The notes below the pieces were generated by a model. It saw only the letters and a program-made list of their open reading frames with translations. It was not told where the DNA came from and did no database searches. A stretch of 64,000 nucleotides of DNA from Holothuria scabra (taxonomy: Eukaryota > Echinodermata > Holothuroidea > Aspidochirotida > Holothuriidae): the NCBI GenBank assembly GCA_037179385.1, contig CM074195.1:25814087-25878086 (forward strand). The letters run 5' to 3'. Shown in pieces: positions 35,236-47,297 of this stretch. Position 1 is the first letter of the stretch, and every line of letters begins with the position of its first letter. The position numbers and the translations under genes are program-made.

Positions 35236-37629
35236 CAGAGGTGGCGCCAGGATTTTCCCGACAAGGGGGCCAGCATTTCAAGGTCCCGACAAAGGCTTTG
35301 AGTTAGTCCAGGTGGGACGTGACTTGACATTTTGAGGCGGGCGCAGCGCGCGAAATTTTTGGCCTTCTTTCAAACAAATACTTAAAAATCTGGAGTTAAT
35401 TTTAAAGACAAAATTTAAAAATTTTTAAAGAAATTTTGATTTGTGAGGACCATTAAAATGTTGAGGTGTTTATTGAAGGATCTGTCATCCATATGGGAAA
35501 AATCAAAAACCATTTATAGGCGACAGCTGTAAATATTTTGGCGTAACGCATTTTATCGTAGTACTGTAGGCCTTCGTACTAAGGCTTCAACACGAGACCA
35601 GGTTGTCCGAAAAGCTTTTTCCTTTTTTGAACGAAGATTTGAAAATTAAGAGCTTATTTTATTGGAGATATTTTGGAATTTAATTGAAGAAAATTTGCTT
35701 TGGGGTACAGTTATTATGAAATATTAAGTTTATGCTATTAACTATTAGCTATTAATAATGACTTTCACGGGCAAATTTAGCTAGAATGTTGGGGGCGATT
35801 AAAAGAGTTGGCTTTGGTTGTTTATTGTACGGAGTATCCATCGAAATTGGAAGATTTTGTCACTTTTAACAACCTGAAGCTTATACTGGAGAAAACTTGT
35901 AATTTTATAACAGATTTACGGGATTTATAAAAGAATCTAATCTTCTTACAGGAAAATCAAGTAGGGCGTGATCTGTAGTTTGGTTGGGGTTACTGAATAT
36001 CATCATGCAGATTATGGCCCTCGGACCATGTTGGGAAAATTCTCCCGCGAAAACAGTTTGGCTTCCCATACATTTAAAGTGTTATATTTCATACATTGAC
36101 GTAGACATAAGGGAGCGTTTCAGTTTCGGAGGGGCAGAATTGTCTCTTTTGTCCGAAAAATGTAATTTTGCCCGAATGACTATCAGAGTGCTGAGCACAG
36201 AAATTTTTTAAAAATTGAGAACCTCCAGACAGCAGGAAATAGCATTTTCCGGGCTCGTACCTAAGAACAAATCAGTCATTATTTAGAGCTTTCTTTCGCA
36301 ACAAAATTTTAACTTTATAATATTGTCCCAAAACGAAGAACAATTTGCAAGCTTGCAATGTTCTGTTGAGTAATCTGTTCGACCAAAACACTCAATCTAA
36401 GCGGAGCGCCACCATCAGTTGGCGCAGAGCGTACAGAAAATTGTTAAAAAATCTAACCCCTCAGACAGCCGGAACAGGCATTTCCCAGACTTGTAAATAG
36501 TAATGGAGCAGTCGTATTTTGAGCTATCCTTTAAAATGAAAGTTTAACTTCAATAGAAAAAACACAACTTGCCAAGTGATCAGAAAAATACCAGACAAAA
36601 GGGTACTGCTGCAATTAATTACATCTAATGTTCTCGTCTCTTTTCAGGGGAAACTCTGTAACGGAATCGTCCTTGTAGTCCATCGCAAGGCCCGCTAAAT
36701 AGATGAGATTTTCTGCGTGACTTCCCGAACTCCAGACTATAAATGATTTTTCTTCCTATGTATTTGAATTTTTCAAAATATGTCACGTTACAACAGTACA
36801 AGGTGGCCTGAAATGAATTTTCAGTCAGACTTATTGAGAGACATTTTCACGCTACTGTTTATCATCAGCCTATGTGTAGCTAAAACGGCCTGTCCGATTT
36901 TCATTACCGTTTGTAGAATTCGGCTGAAGGGGCAGGCCAGGTGGCAGAACATTGGGCACTGCATGCATCTGAACAACCTCTCGCCTGTTTTTGTCAGGAA
37001 AATTCGGAACTGTGAGTTTCCTTGAAGAATATGGTCTTCTATGTTGAGCAAAATCAAGAAGACCGTCCAGATGACTGAAGTTTACAAGACCCGCCTCTTT
37101 TATCAGTTTAACATAAGCGTGCAGATGAAGGCTCCCCGACGAAACTCGGTTTTCTCAACAAAAAGGGGAAGGGCAGTCTTCCCCGACGGGGGCATGACCT
37201 TGAGGATTGAAGATGGGATGAGGGATAACAGAGCTAGTAAGAAGTGATTGAAACAGGTTCAGATAGAAATTAAAATACCGTTACAAAAGAATAGAATAGT
37301 TTAAAAAGAAAAAGAGTTCATGATAATCCTCTCAGTAACTTCAGTCCTTAACGTTCGTTTTTAGGCCTCCTCGGAGGAAATTGCCGTCCTTCCACGACGG
37401 GAGAGGAGATAAGAAGAAGTGATTGAAAATCGATTCCGATATGTATTGAAATAGCACTTCAAACCAAAAAATATGTTCACCCATCCAGTACTTTCAGTCA
37501 TTGTAGGTTTTTTTTCTTTTTCTTTTTTTTTATTATTTTTTTAAACATTTTTAGGCCTCCCCGACGACCTTCCCCGACGGGGGGGGGGGGGGAGGCATGG
37601 CCCCCGGCCCCCCGCTGGCGCCACCCCTG
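35236..37629 (+). mobile_element. Non-autonomous hAT-like element with exact 8-bp TSD
   Basis: The left terminus CAGAGGTGGCGCCAGGA pairs with the right terminus, whose reverse complement is CAGGGGTGGCGCCAGCG. TGTTTTTC flanks both ends (35228-35235 and 37630-37637). The left and right arms are shared with the 42311-44769 element; the centre (36390-36940) is shared with 1490-1992. A poly-G tract lies near 37580. No transposase frame. Confidence 0.88.
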
Positions 37630-37827
37630 TGTTTTTCTGAGAGCCACTGCACCTTGAGCAAGATGTGATCGCAGTTTCACTGTTATGGGTTGCCTTGAGT
37701 AACGGGGAGTGGTCAAGTTAATTTTTAATCGAAAGGGAAGCAAAGCAGGTGATGTGAGTTGTAGAAAGCAAATGCTTCCAAAATGAGGACAAAGTAAAAA
37801 AAATATAGCGCATTGGATTCTTTCAAT

Positions 37828-38042
37828 TTAAGCCCTTCCAACAATTGACGAATATTGATTCTCATCCAGACACAATCTCAGTTTACTGTTTCAGGGTGAG
37901 AATTTTGGAAAAAGTTGTGTAATACAAGCTTGGGTACTCTGCATTGTTTGAGTAAGCAGTCAATCAAAAAGCTGAGCCAATTGAGAGGTTCTGTTACCCC
38001 ATACAAGAAGTGCAGTTTTGGGTGAGAGGATTGGCCCTTTAA
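37828..38042 (+). mobile_element. MITE-A, 5'-deleted
   Basis: Retains 'ctcatccagacacaatctca' to the right TIR GGATTGGCCCTTTAA and lacks the first roughly 70 bp. Confidence 0.8.
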
Positions 38043-38056
38043 GACCGTCCACACGA

Positions 38057-38191
38057 ACTGCCTAAAAGCATCATCCAGACATCTCAGTTTATTTCTTCAG
38101 GGTGAATATCCCCAATGTGTAATGTAAATACTCTTACTTTACAGAACCGTGCGTTGTAATATGAGCTTGGGTGAGATAATTTGGCCTTTAA
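38057..38191 (+). mobile_element. MITE-A, internally deleted fragment
   Basis: Has 'catccagaca.tctcagttta', 'ttcagggtga', 'cgttgtaatatgagctt' and the right end TTTGGCCTTTAA. It lies tandem to the preceding copy in the same orientation. Confidence 0.65.
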
Positions 38192-39372
38192 GGGAATGAA
38201 TTCCAACATTTGATATCTCAGCAACGGAACAAGCTGTGACGTACAATGGGAGTTAGATAAATGGAATTCATTTTGTAACGCCAACATTACAGGTACGTAC
38301 TTTAAGTCAATTGAGTTCATTTCTCATATGTAAACACACGCACAAACAAAAGTATCAATAAATAATAGTCTAGACTTATGGTAAACTTTAATGACACTTT
38401 TGGTACATTTTAAACGCAATATTTCCTTTCAAAATTTGGTTTGAATTTTCTACCTCCTGTAGACTTCCATGGATGTTTTACATAGAGAGGTGGATATTAA
38501 AAGTCATCGGTCGGGCGGTCGGTCGGTTCGTCGGTCTGACCGTCAGTCCGTCCCACGGTGGTGAAAAAGCCTACCCTAAGTCAAGAGTGGACCTATGCGC
38601 ACTGTTTAATCAACAAGAAATTTCCAAAGTGACAAACGATAGTGCTAATCCCTAACCTAATCCAAGAATAAAATCAACACAATACAATATCAGCCAGTTA
38701 AAAAGTACCTTGAAGAGTGTGTAAATGATGTAAACCTACTTCAATTACGAACACGTTTTACTCGCGGTTCAGTTTTCTGTGAATACTTGTGCAATGTAAA
38801 GTTATGATGATCCTTCGCGCGCCACTAACTGGCAAAGGGCAATTAGAAATGCAGCGGTATTCGCTCATAAATCAGTTTGGTAAATTTTAGAGCCACAGAA
38901 ACGACAAAATTGGATATTTAATACATGTTGACACCACAACATCAAGAACTACTGGCAGTTATAATGTAAGTTCTTGATTTTCAAGTGAAATATTTTGTCT
39001 AGAACGGACAACAAAATTGAAAAGTCATCGGAGGGTGTCAGTACGTAAGCCTATAACATGTGTAGAAACACCGATGTTCTTCAGCATGTTTTGAACTAAA
39101 TGTTTTGAAAATGATGCAAAAGAAATGTCCTGTCAATTCTTTTCAAAACATTCTCAAAACATTTTCAAAATGTTTTCAAATTGTTTTTACTCTGTCTACA
39201 CTGTGCAACAAACTGAAAACAAGCATGTTTTGGGTTTCTTGCAGGTGAAGTGTTTTGAGAATGTTTTTCAAATGTTGCTCGTGTTTACAGGCCTTTAAGT
39301 AATCCTCCAACTTAGTTCGTTCAATTTCCTTACAGGAAACACAGAATTCAAAACTTTCTACAATACAAGCTT
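38192..39372. other. Intergenic with small repeats
   Basis: Contains a short GTCGG-rich repeat (38508-38535) and AT-rich inverted repeats around 39135-39182 ('caaaacattttcaaaatgtt' type). No gene seen. Confidence 0.45.
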
Positions 39373-41405
39373 CAGTGACGTAGTTAAGGGGGAGGGGGTG
39401 GTCGATTGTCCCTCCCTGGTTCTGAACAGTGAAAAAAATCGGAAATTTGCCATGTGACACCAGTCAGCTACAGTGATTCATGAAAGTCCAAATTCTATCC
39501 AATAAAAAAGCTCTATTTTTGTAATTATATGTTTCAAATATGCAAAGCTTTTTGCGCTTCGGGCGCAGCAGTTCGCCGTTCCTAAAGTAGTCATGTTCGC
39601 CCATAATCCAGTTTGATAAACTTTTCGGACGAACTCATGAAATGGCAAAATCCCCAGATCATCAAGTGATATCGGCAACTACAGGGCTATTTTTATGAAC
39701 TTTGTTTAATTCCAAATTTTCTTCAACTTAAGCTCTTGACTCTTGAAATGTCGCCAGAGAGCCTCAATTTGGAGGTCTCAGATAATTTCTGCAGCAAAAA
39801 CGATCTTTAGTCGCCATGAAACCTCAGACTTGCCAGTAACAAATACAGATTCTTTAGAAATCCCCAATTTTTTTAATTTCCCTACAGGGAACACAGAATT
39901 CAAAACTTTCTGCAATACACGCTCCAGTGACGTAGCTACAGGGGTTCAGGGGGATTGTCCATCCCTGCTGCCATGGCTTTGAAAAAAGAAAAATTCGGAA
40001 CTTTGTCTTGGGACACCAGTCAAGTACAATGATCCCGAGAATCCGATTTCTCTCCAATAAAAGCTCTATTTTTATAATAACTTTTTTTAAAAAAATGCAA
40101 AGTTGTCAGCGCCCCTTACGCGCAGCAACTCGCCGTTCCACAGTAGTCGTGTTCGCCCATAAACCAGTTTTGTAAACTTTCCGGCCGAACTCTTGAAATG
40201 ACAAATTCACCAGATCATCAAGTGATGTCGGCAGCTACAAACTTTGTGTCATTCCAAAGTTGCTCCAGTTTAAGCTCTTGACCTAAAATGTGGCCAGAGA
40301 GCCTCAATTTTGAGGCCTTAGGAAACTTTTTGTAGCAACAACGATCTTTGGTCGCCATGCAGTCTCAGACTTGCCAATTACAAATACTGTCAGGGCTGTA
40401 ACGCCCGATTCCGGACTCGGACTGAATTCCGGACTCGAGTCCGGTTTTTCCTGGACTCTGAATTGGCTCGGAATGGAAGGCTCTGGAATCGGAATTGGCC
40501 CGGAATGAGCTGCCACTGGACTCGGACTCGAAGTCATGGGGTGGAATCTATAGCATTGCTCCACTAGTGCCTTATATTAAAGTTATAGTGCAATAACTGA
40601 GGGGCTAGAAAAGATTTGAAGTCCCTGAGAAAAGTACCGAACTATACCAGAACTCATGATAAATTTTAATTCAGACTCGCAATACCCTTACTCTTGACCT
40701 TGCCCCCATATCTGTATACTCATGACCTGGTTATTGTGTCCATCATACACATGATCCTGTACTTGAACAGTTATTGTGTCACACTTCCAGTGGCGACGCA
40801 AGAATGTCAAAATTAGTGGGAAGGTGCAGACTAGGGGAAATTTTTCTCATGAATTGTAAACTAGAAGTGTAGTCTGCCATCCTGTGGGTGGGGTCAAGGC
40901 TGGGGCTCAACCCTCAAAACCTTAGAGGTTATATCATGTATCTGGGTGTGAGGCAACAAGGTGGCAAGGTTAACTTAATGTGGGGGAAATACCCTAATGC
41001 CCCTCGTTGAGCAGAACAGTTAACGGCACATTTACTTATGAGATTTACTCGGACTCGGCTCGAAATCGGGGAGCACTGGACTCGGAATTGACCCGGAATG
41101 TGGGTCACGGGAATCGCAATTGGCTCGGACTTGGCTCAGGTGGACTCGGTTACAGCCCTGAATACTGTATATTCTTCAGGAATTCCCGAATTTCACATTT
41201 CCTTATATAGGAAACCCAGGATTCAAAATTTCTCCCATATGAACTTTATCTTTTCAAAAATTTACATAAATAGGCAAAAACTTCGGCGCGTTTGACGCGC
41301 TGCAACGTCCCCAAAGAATTGATGTTCACACTTCAAAAAACAAAAAAAAAAAATCTGCTAATTTGGTTGCTTGCATCTTCTGGAAAATGTCTAGTTATGC
41401 CACTG
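39373..41405 (+). mobile_element. hAT-like element with exact 8-bp TSD and internal tandem duplication
   Basis: Left end CAGTGACGTAGTTAAGG; the reverse complement of the right end is CAGTGGCATAACTAGAC. ACAAGCTT flanks both ends (39365-39372 and 41406-41413). A unit of about 557 bp repeats: 'cacagaattcaaaactttct' at 39339, 39890 and, diverged, near 41216. It is split by the element at 40391-41160. No transposase frame. Confidence 0.85.
40391..41160 (+). mobile_element. Nested hAT-like element (770 bp) with exact 8-bp TSD
   Basis: CAGGGCTGTAAC at the left, GTTACAGCCCTG at the right (perfect 12-bp inverted repeat), flanked by AATACTGT on both sides (40383-40390, 41161-41168). Both subterminal regions are filled with GGACTCGG and GGCTCGGA motifs in both orientations, which look like transposase-binding subterminal repeats. 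No ORF. Confidence 0.88.
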
Positions 41406-42287
41406 ACAAGCTTCCTAATACAAATATTTTTTTAAGTGAGACAATGATTTCGTCGCTAGGCGCTTTGCAAATTAGGCCTACTTCCCTAATAAAGTGGAGT
41501 TAACCCTTAAAAAATCGGAAAATTTGGGTGATTGCTCTTTTCCCCTGAAAAAGTCTGTTTACCACGAGAAATGCCATTTGCGGCTGTCTGAGGAGTCGCG
41601 ATTTTCTGATTTTTTTCTGTACGTTCCGGCGCGCCAACTGAAGATGACGCTTCGTTAGATGCTGTAGTCTTTTAGCAAGACTTCCTACTTCGGAAAGAGA
41701 TCATTGGCCTACCATACCTCGTGGAAAAAAGTGAAAGATTTAGCATAAAAAATTACCATTTGGTCGATGGGGTATAGAGTGGGTTGCAGAGTCCAAAAAT
41801 TGCCTCGCCCCCAACAACAACATATCACCTTATCTGCAACAGAATGACCCTTATCTTTGCAAAGAGGCCGTGTGAAACTCAAAAACTTTCAAATTGACCC
41901 GAATTGTTTTACAGGTATACAGTCCCCCTCATATGAAAAGGACAGAAAATTTACAAGGGAAGTTTCTTTCCGCACAAGCTACACTATCTGTATGGCGCAT
42001 TTAAACAGTGCAAAACTGAACGACGAGGACGGAATTTTATGCTTTCAAATTAAACCCTCTTCGGAAGTCAAGGTTTATTTTCGACGATAACGATTGCATC
42101 ATGAAGATATTTTCTTCACACATTTACTAGGTTTTAGCCAAGAAAAACAGGAAATGCCATGCAATCAAACACATGGTGAAACGGTGACAGACATTTGCCG
42201 TGCACGATAGCAATATCCGAGATAAGGTAAAATTAAACTACGCTTTGCATAAGCATTAACCACAGCCTGAGACCATTACAACATGAG
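41406..42287. other. Intergenic with a repeat fragment
   Basis: 41560-41670 carries the 'gtacgttccggcgcgccaac'-type block common to the hAT-like elements at 4224, 7530 and 32069. Otherwise nothing recognised. Confidence 0.4.
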
Positions 42288-42545
42288 TAGTTAGTTAGAC
42301 AGAGTTTTACCAGGGGTGGCGCCAGGATATCTCCGACAGCGGGGCTAGCATTTCAAGGCCCCGACAAAGGCTTTGAGATAGTCCCGGTCTCTTAGCAGAT
42401 TTTGAGGCGCGCATAGCGCGTCGAAATTTTTGGCTTTCTTTGCAACAAATACTTAAAAATCTGGAGTTAATTTTGAAGAAAAATTAAAATTTTTTGAAAG
42501 AAATTTGACGTTTGTAAGGACCAGTAAAAGATCGGGGTGTTTTTT

Positions 42546-43904
42546 CAGTGGCGTAGCCAATGGGGGGGGGGGGGTTGGCAGGGGGCAAGTTGCCCTACCT
42601 GGAAAATATTTTGGGGGAAATTTGTGAAATTTGGGGAAATTTCAAGTTTACGAAATATTATTCCTTTCACTATTTCTTTAGTTTTTTCTCACTATAAGTA
42701 ACCGTGAAACATTTCTCATGCATAACTCGTAATTCCATGCAACGTATTTCCTCAGATCTCATCTGTGTCACTGTAGCATGCAGCGCGTTTGACTCGCGTT
42801 CCGCAGAAATTCCCTCTTTGCAGCAGCGTGAATGTTCTCTGGTACACATGCAGGGTATTTTGATCAGTTCAGCGTATACTACGAAACACTGACAGGCTCC
42901 AAGACCGGAGTATAGGATACCATCATCGAACTAGCTCCCTGTGTATTGAGCTGTTATGTTCATCAACTTAATGCACTAGTGGATAGGATAATATAATGCT
43001 AATAAGTATTAACATAATCATAGCTACGGTAACGAAATATTCCCTCATTTAATTATCACAATTTCTCTGTTTGTTTTTGTTCCACAACCATTATATTCAT
43101 ATTCGATTTAAGGCTGTCAGCAATACATACCGGTAGGCCTCAAAGTTTCCAATTTTTCCTTTTAATATAAATTGTGAACAAATTGTCTCCTTAAAAGTTT
43201 ACAGGACAAGAAAAATATGGCATTCTAACCATTCAGTAATGAGGCACAGGAGGTGTCATTTCCCTCAATCTAGGGGTGTTTCTAGCGAAATTTCCCCTAG
43301 TGGGACGCTCCGCGAGGACCGATGGTCGCGCGCCGCGTATCACTCTCACTTGTCACTAAAGCTGACAACGCCCTGGGTTAGGTTAGGTTAGGCGAAGTTT
43401 AACAGCCCAGTTTCCAACCTATTGGTTGGCAGCGCCCAGTCCTCTCATCTTACAAGCTAGTAGTAGTACCGGGCAGGTTATAGACTGATCTTACTCTGTG
43501 TTTAACCATGGATTGAGCTAAAAACAATAGTTTACCGTTGTCTAGGCTAGACATAGCCTAATAGCCCTGCGAACCTGGACAAACGTATGATGTTTACCTC
43601 ATTTTTAAAAGACTGGTTCGGAAAATTAATCTTTTTAATCTGTTCGGAAAATTAATCTAATTAATCACTGGGCATGGGGTGACAACGGGCCCATGATGTA
43701 TATAGCAGTCAGCTTCGGGATCTTGTGGGCCATGTATTAACATATTAGGTAACATTACATGATGTCATGATAATCTTGTTATTATAAATTTACGTATTTT
43801 GTGTGCAATACATGCACCTTGACCTTGAAAATAAACTGAAACTGAAAAGTTTTGTGGAAATTTTGGAGCTTTGTCCCCTGGAAAATATCCTAGCTACGCC
43901 ACTG
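42546..43904 (+). mobile_element. hAT-like element nested in a hAT-like element
   Basis: CAGTGGCGTAGC at the left and GCTACGCCACTG at the right (perfect 12 bp). Flanks TGTTTTTT and TGTTTATT differ at one position, and the empty site in the related element near 35467 reads 'aggtgtttattgaagg'. The interior holds a poly-G tract and a SINE scrap at 43393-43430. No transposase frame. Confidence 0.85.
43393..43430 (-). mobile_element. SINE scrap
   Basis: Matches the SINE 3' body in reverse (CAGCCCAGTTTCCAACCTAT). Preceded by a (GGTTA)n-like run at 43377. Confidence 0.6.
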
Positions 43905-44906
43905 TGTTTATTAAAGAGTCTGTCCTTCATATGGGCAAAATCCAAAACGTTGTGTAGGCGACAGCTGAAATTCTTTGGGGTTTCGTATTTAATCGTACTA
44001 TGACTACGTACTAAGGCTTCAAGACGAGACTAAGAAGTTTGTCCGATAAGATATTCCCTTTCTAGCTAGTAAACGAAGATTTGAAAATTAAGAGCTTACT
44101 ATATTGGAGAAATTTCGGAATTTAATGTAAGAAAATTGCTTCTTTTTTTATAAGGTTATATAATGATTTTTTTGTTTTTCTTCTCTAAGTGAGTGATAGG
44201 CCTATGCCTTTCAAGAGCAAAACAAGGTAGAATGTCGAGGTGATTAGAGTTGGCGTTAATTATTTATTGTACGGCGTATCCATCGAAATTGGAAAAATTT
44301 GCCACTTTTAATAATCTGGAGCTTATATTGGAGAAAAATAGTAATTTTATGACGGATTTGGGGGTTTTATGGAAGAATCTGATCTTCTCACAAGGATTAT
44401 AAGTAGCCTACGGCGATCTATAGTTTTGTTGGGGTTACTGTAACTTACTGTAACTTCAGTCCTTAACGTTCACTTTTAGGCCTCCTCAAAGGAAATTGCC
44501 GTCCTTCCCCGACGGGAGAAGAGATAGGACAAGGTACATGGAACGAAGTATAACAAAACTAAGGAGGAGTGATTAAAAATCGATTCCAATATGTATTCAA
44601 GTTAAAATAGCATTTCAAAACAAAAATATGTTCAAGATCATCCCATCCAGTAACTTCAGTTAATTTTTTGTAATTACTTTTAGGGTTCCCGACGAAACCG
44701 CCGACCTTACCATACGGAAGGGGGGGGGGGCATGGCCCCTCGTCTCCCCCTCGCTGAGGCCACTCGTTGAGTTTTACGGCCCAGTTTCCAACCAATTGGT
44801 TCAAGTCGAGTCGGTCACGGCCTTTTCCAACGGTGGCCCACTGGCTTGTTTCCCTTCATCAATTGTTTATGCTGAGCACCAAGCACAATGACAGTGGATT
44901 CCGTTT

Positions 44907-45245
44907 TTAAAGGGAAGTAGTGTGTTTAGAATGCTCCAGCAAAGAGTACAAAGAAAATGGCTCAGACACTATCCAACAATTCAGTCCCACAGCAATAGTC
45001 ACATCTCTTCAAAATATTATGCGCAAGAAGAGCTATGAAGTTACATCATTTGAAATGTTGGAAGTTTGGGTGAACAAATTATTCTTGAGCAACAAACAAC
45101 TGAATTTCTGTTTGGGGAAACTTTTTTCTTGAAAAGAAGGTTACCATACGGCATTATTTTTGATAACCTATCACCTTGTGTCAATAAACATTAGTTTTGA
45201 AAGGATGATTTTTTCTTTCAAAACAAACGCGATATTTCCCTTTAA
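44907..45245 (+). mobile_element. MITE-B inserted at TTAA in the SINE
   Basis: TTAAAGGGAAGTAG at the left and ATATTTCCCTTTAA at the right; collinear with 62668-63020. The host SINE has one TTAA at this point in the uninterrupted copy near 61982, which shows that TTAA is the duplicated target and AGGG..CCCT the true ends. Confidence 0.88.
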
Positions 45246-45313
45246 AGTCTTCGGTATGACCCAGTCAGGACTTGAACTCCCAAGCTCCCGACAGCAAGTC
45301 AAGTTGCTCTAAC

Positions 45314-45348
45314 CATGGAAATGCTACCTCGGAGGTAGTACTTCCATG
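45314..45348. repeat. 35-bp near-perfect palindrome inserted in the SINE head
   Basis: CATGGAAATGCTACCTC pairs with GAGGTAGTACTTCCATG. CTAACCA occurs on both sides (45309-45315 and 45351-45357), while other SINE copies have it once. A second copy lies at 46525-46553. Confidence 0.75.
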
Positions 45349-45375
45349 CCCTAACCACTTGACCATGCAGTTAGC

Positions 45376-46988
45376 CTGCGTAGCGCCTCTGTGGCTGCAG
45401 CCCCTTTAGGCTGCCGTCCCTCTAATTTTTTCGTAGCGATGAGCTGGACGAAAAAAATCGTCCGCCCCGCGGGCTACCATGCAGTCGGCCTTCGCACAAC
45501 ATGCACAACATCGCACAACATGCATTTTAGCCTCTCACCGGAGAGTAAAACTGGAAATGCGCGGGTAGCGTATGACATATGGACAAAGAAATGGGTGTAA
45601 AGCCATCACTGCAACACAAATTGATACGACCTAATTTGTAATGTATGTTTTGTACGAAAATATATGTACATCACGCAGGAGTGCCGTGACTTACGTTATT
45701 GTTCCTCGTCTTACAGACGCAAATATATCAAAGGTTTTAAGTTAACGTAAAGTGATACTGTCTGGCGTTTTAGCATAAGTACCGCATATATAGGCTAATA
45801 AAAAATAAACGACTTCAGTTGTACAAAAGAAATAGTATACGTTCTGCGGGTTTACTTCCCTATTCATAAACATAACTAGGGAATGATCTGCATGGGTGTG
45901 TACTTCTCTCGATGTTACACAACCAGCTGGTTTCTAAAATGTGATTCAATACTTAAGTTAACCTGTTTACAATACTCTGAGGATGCTCGGAAAATACAAT
46001 TGCCCCGTAGACGCATCTTTAAAGAAAAGTACACAGCATGTACACAATTGTGCTTATTTGGTACCATGGTCATAGTAATTATTAATGGGGACGGGGTTGG
46101 GGTGGGGGTTGACGTACGGTACCAAAATTTATGAGGGACGACTAGAAAATATGTCATGGGAGTCCTTCTGGCAACCAGATGTGTTTGCCTCACAAGTCTG
46201 TAGAGTCAAGTAGAGTGATTTCTTAACACCAATTTTACTTTCACAAGAGATTAACCAGCAGCCTACGGAACAAATAGGCCTAAATGACTTTCAACTTGAC
46301 CTCCCCATTTGGAGAGCCTGTTTGGAATGTCCTAGTAATCCCTGAGTGAAAGCAGACTGGGGCAAAGTAGATAAACAGACTGCCTTCATATTTTAGTTTT
46401 ATGATATTTTTTAAAGTAAAATAGCATTACTGCCTTGATTGTTAACTAAACTGCTTTTACACTGAGAGGGCCCAGGGGTCATAATCTTTCTTTTCTTTAG
46501 TACACACTGCATTTGTAGAAACGTGAAAGTACTACCTCGGAGTTAGTACTTCCATGGTAGAAAGACATTAAACTTATCAGCTGGATCTGAGAACAGTTAA
46601 AAAACAAAGACATACCTCCCAAATAGTCTAAGTGACAAGTGTGTCCTTGAAAAGGACGGAAGCGGTCACATCCAGATGAACCTCTTTTGCTTTCCTATAG
46701 TGTTTGAAGTTGTTACTTCAGCATCGGAACTTCCAACAGCTGTTTTTATTTTCTTTCTATTTTAACTTCTATTAACATGAAGTAGTGTTAAAGCCTCCAC
46801 ACTTATTTTGCATTTTCTGTGGGGGACAACCAAGTTTCGGGCAAGACAACCAAATTTAGTAGTACTGCTTGTCCTCAACCAGACATATTTGCTTGAGGAT
46901 CATCGCTGGCATGACTCTAGGGCGTATACAAGATTGGATTCCCTTAAGTTTGGATTGTAGATGTCCTCTGAATTGGGTATGGGCTCAA
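45376..46988. other. Intergenic, no recognised gene
   Basis: Only short ORFs. Contains the second palindrome copy (46525-46553, AAGTACTACCTCGGAGTTAG) in unrelated sequence. Confidence 0.45.
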
Positions 46989-47297
46989 TTAAAGGCATAT
47001 TTTCATCATCCCAAACAGTTCCAATTCTCCCAACCTTCTTACTTCTAGCCCCTCCCACATTTATCTAAAACTCATTCTTATCCAGACACAATCATAGTTT
47101 ATCGCTTCATGGCTTGTCCCAGTCAGTGGCCATACAAGTCCATAATGTGTAATCAAGACACTCTCAGTGCCCATGCGGTGTAATTTAGCTATGATGCATT
47201 GTTTGAATGTGATGCCAATCAAAGAGCTGTACCAATTGAGAGTTTTGATATATGTATACTGAAACTGTGGTTTGGGGTGACGAATGGCTGCCTTTAA
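46989..47297 (+). mobile_element. MITE-A, full length but diverged
   Basis: TTAAAGGCATATTTTCATCA at the left, GCTGCCTTTAA at the right, with a collinear interior including a small internal insertion near 47125. Confidence 0.8.

Larger units (their letters stand above)
42311..44769 (+). mobile_element. Non-autonomous hAT-like element inside the SINE
   Basis: Left end CAGGGGTGGCGCCAGGA; the right end is worn (TCGCTGAGGCCACTCGTTG). AGTTTTAC flanks both sides and is a unique stretch of the host SINE ('gagttttacggcccag'), which confirms the duplication. The arms match 35236-37629. It is itself interrupted at 42546-43904. Confidence 0.85.
42288..45375 (-). mobile_element. One tRNA-derived SINE split by several later insertions
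   Basis: Minus-strand SINE pieces lie at 42288-42310 (3' tail), 44770-44906 (body) and 45246-45375 (tRNA-like head), in the right order. Together they make about 245 bp, like intact copies at 18940 and 61901. The gaps are a hAT-like element, a MITE-B and a short palindrome, each with a matching site duplication. Confidence 0.85.

Noticed and set aside
37498..37743. Minus-strand ORF with a lysine-rich end and glycine/proline runs
   Set aside because: Lies across the right end of a hAT-like element, including poly-G and A-rich tracts; not a gene.
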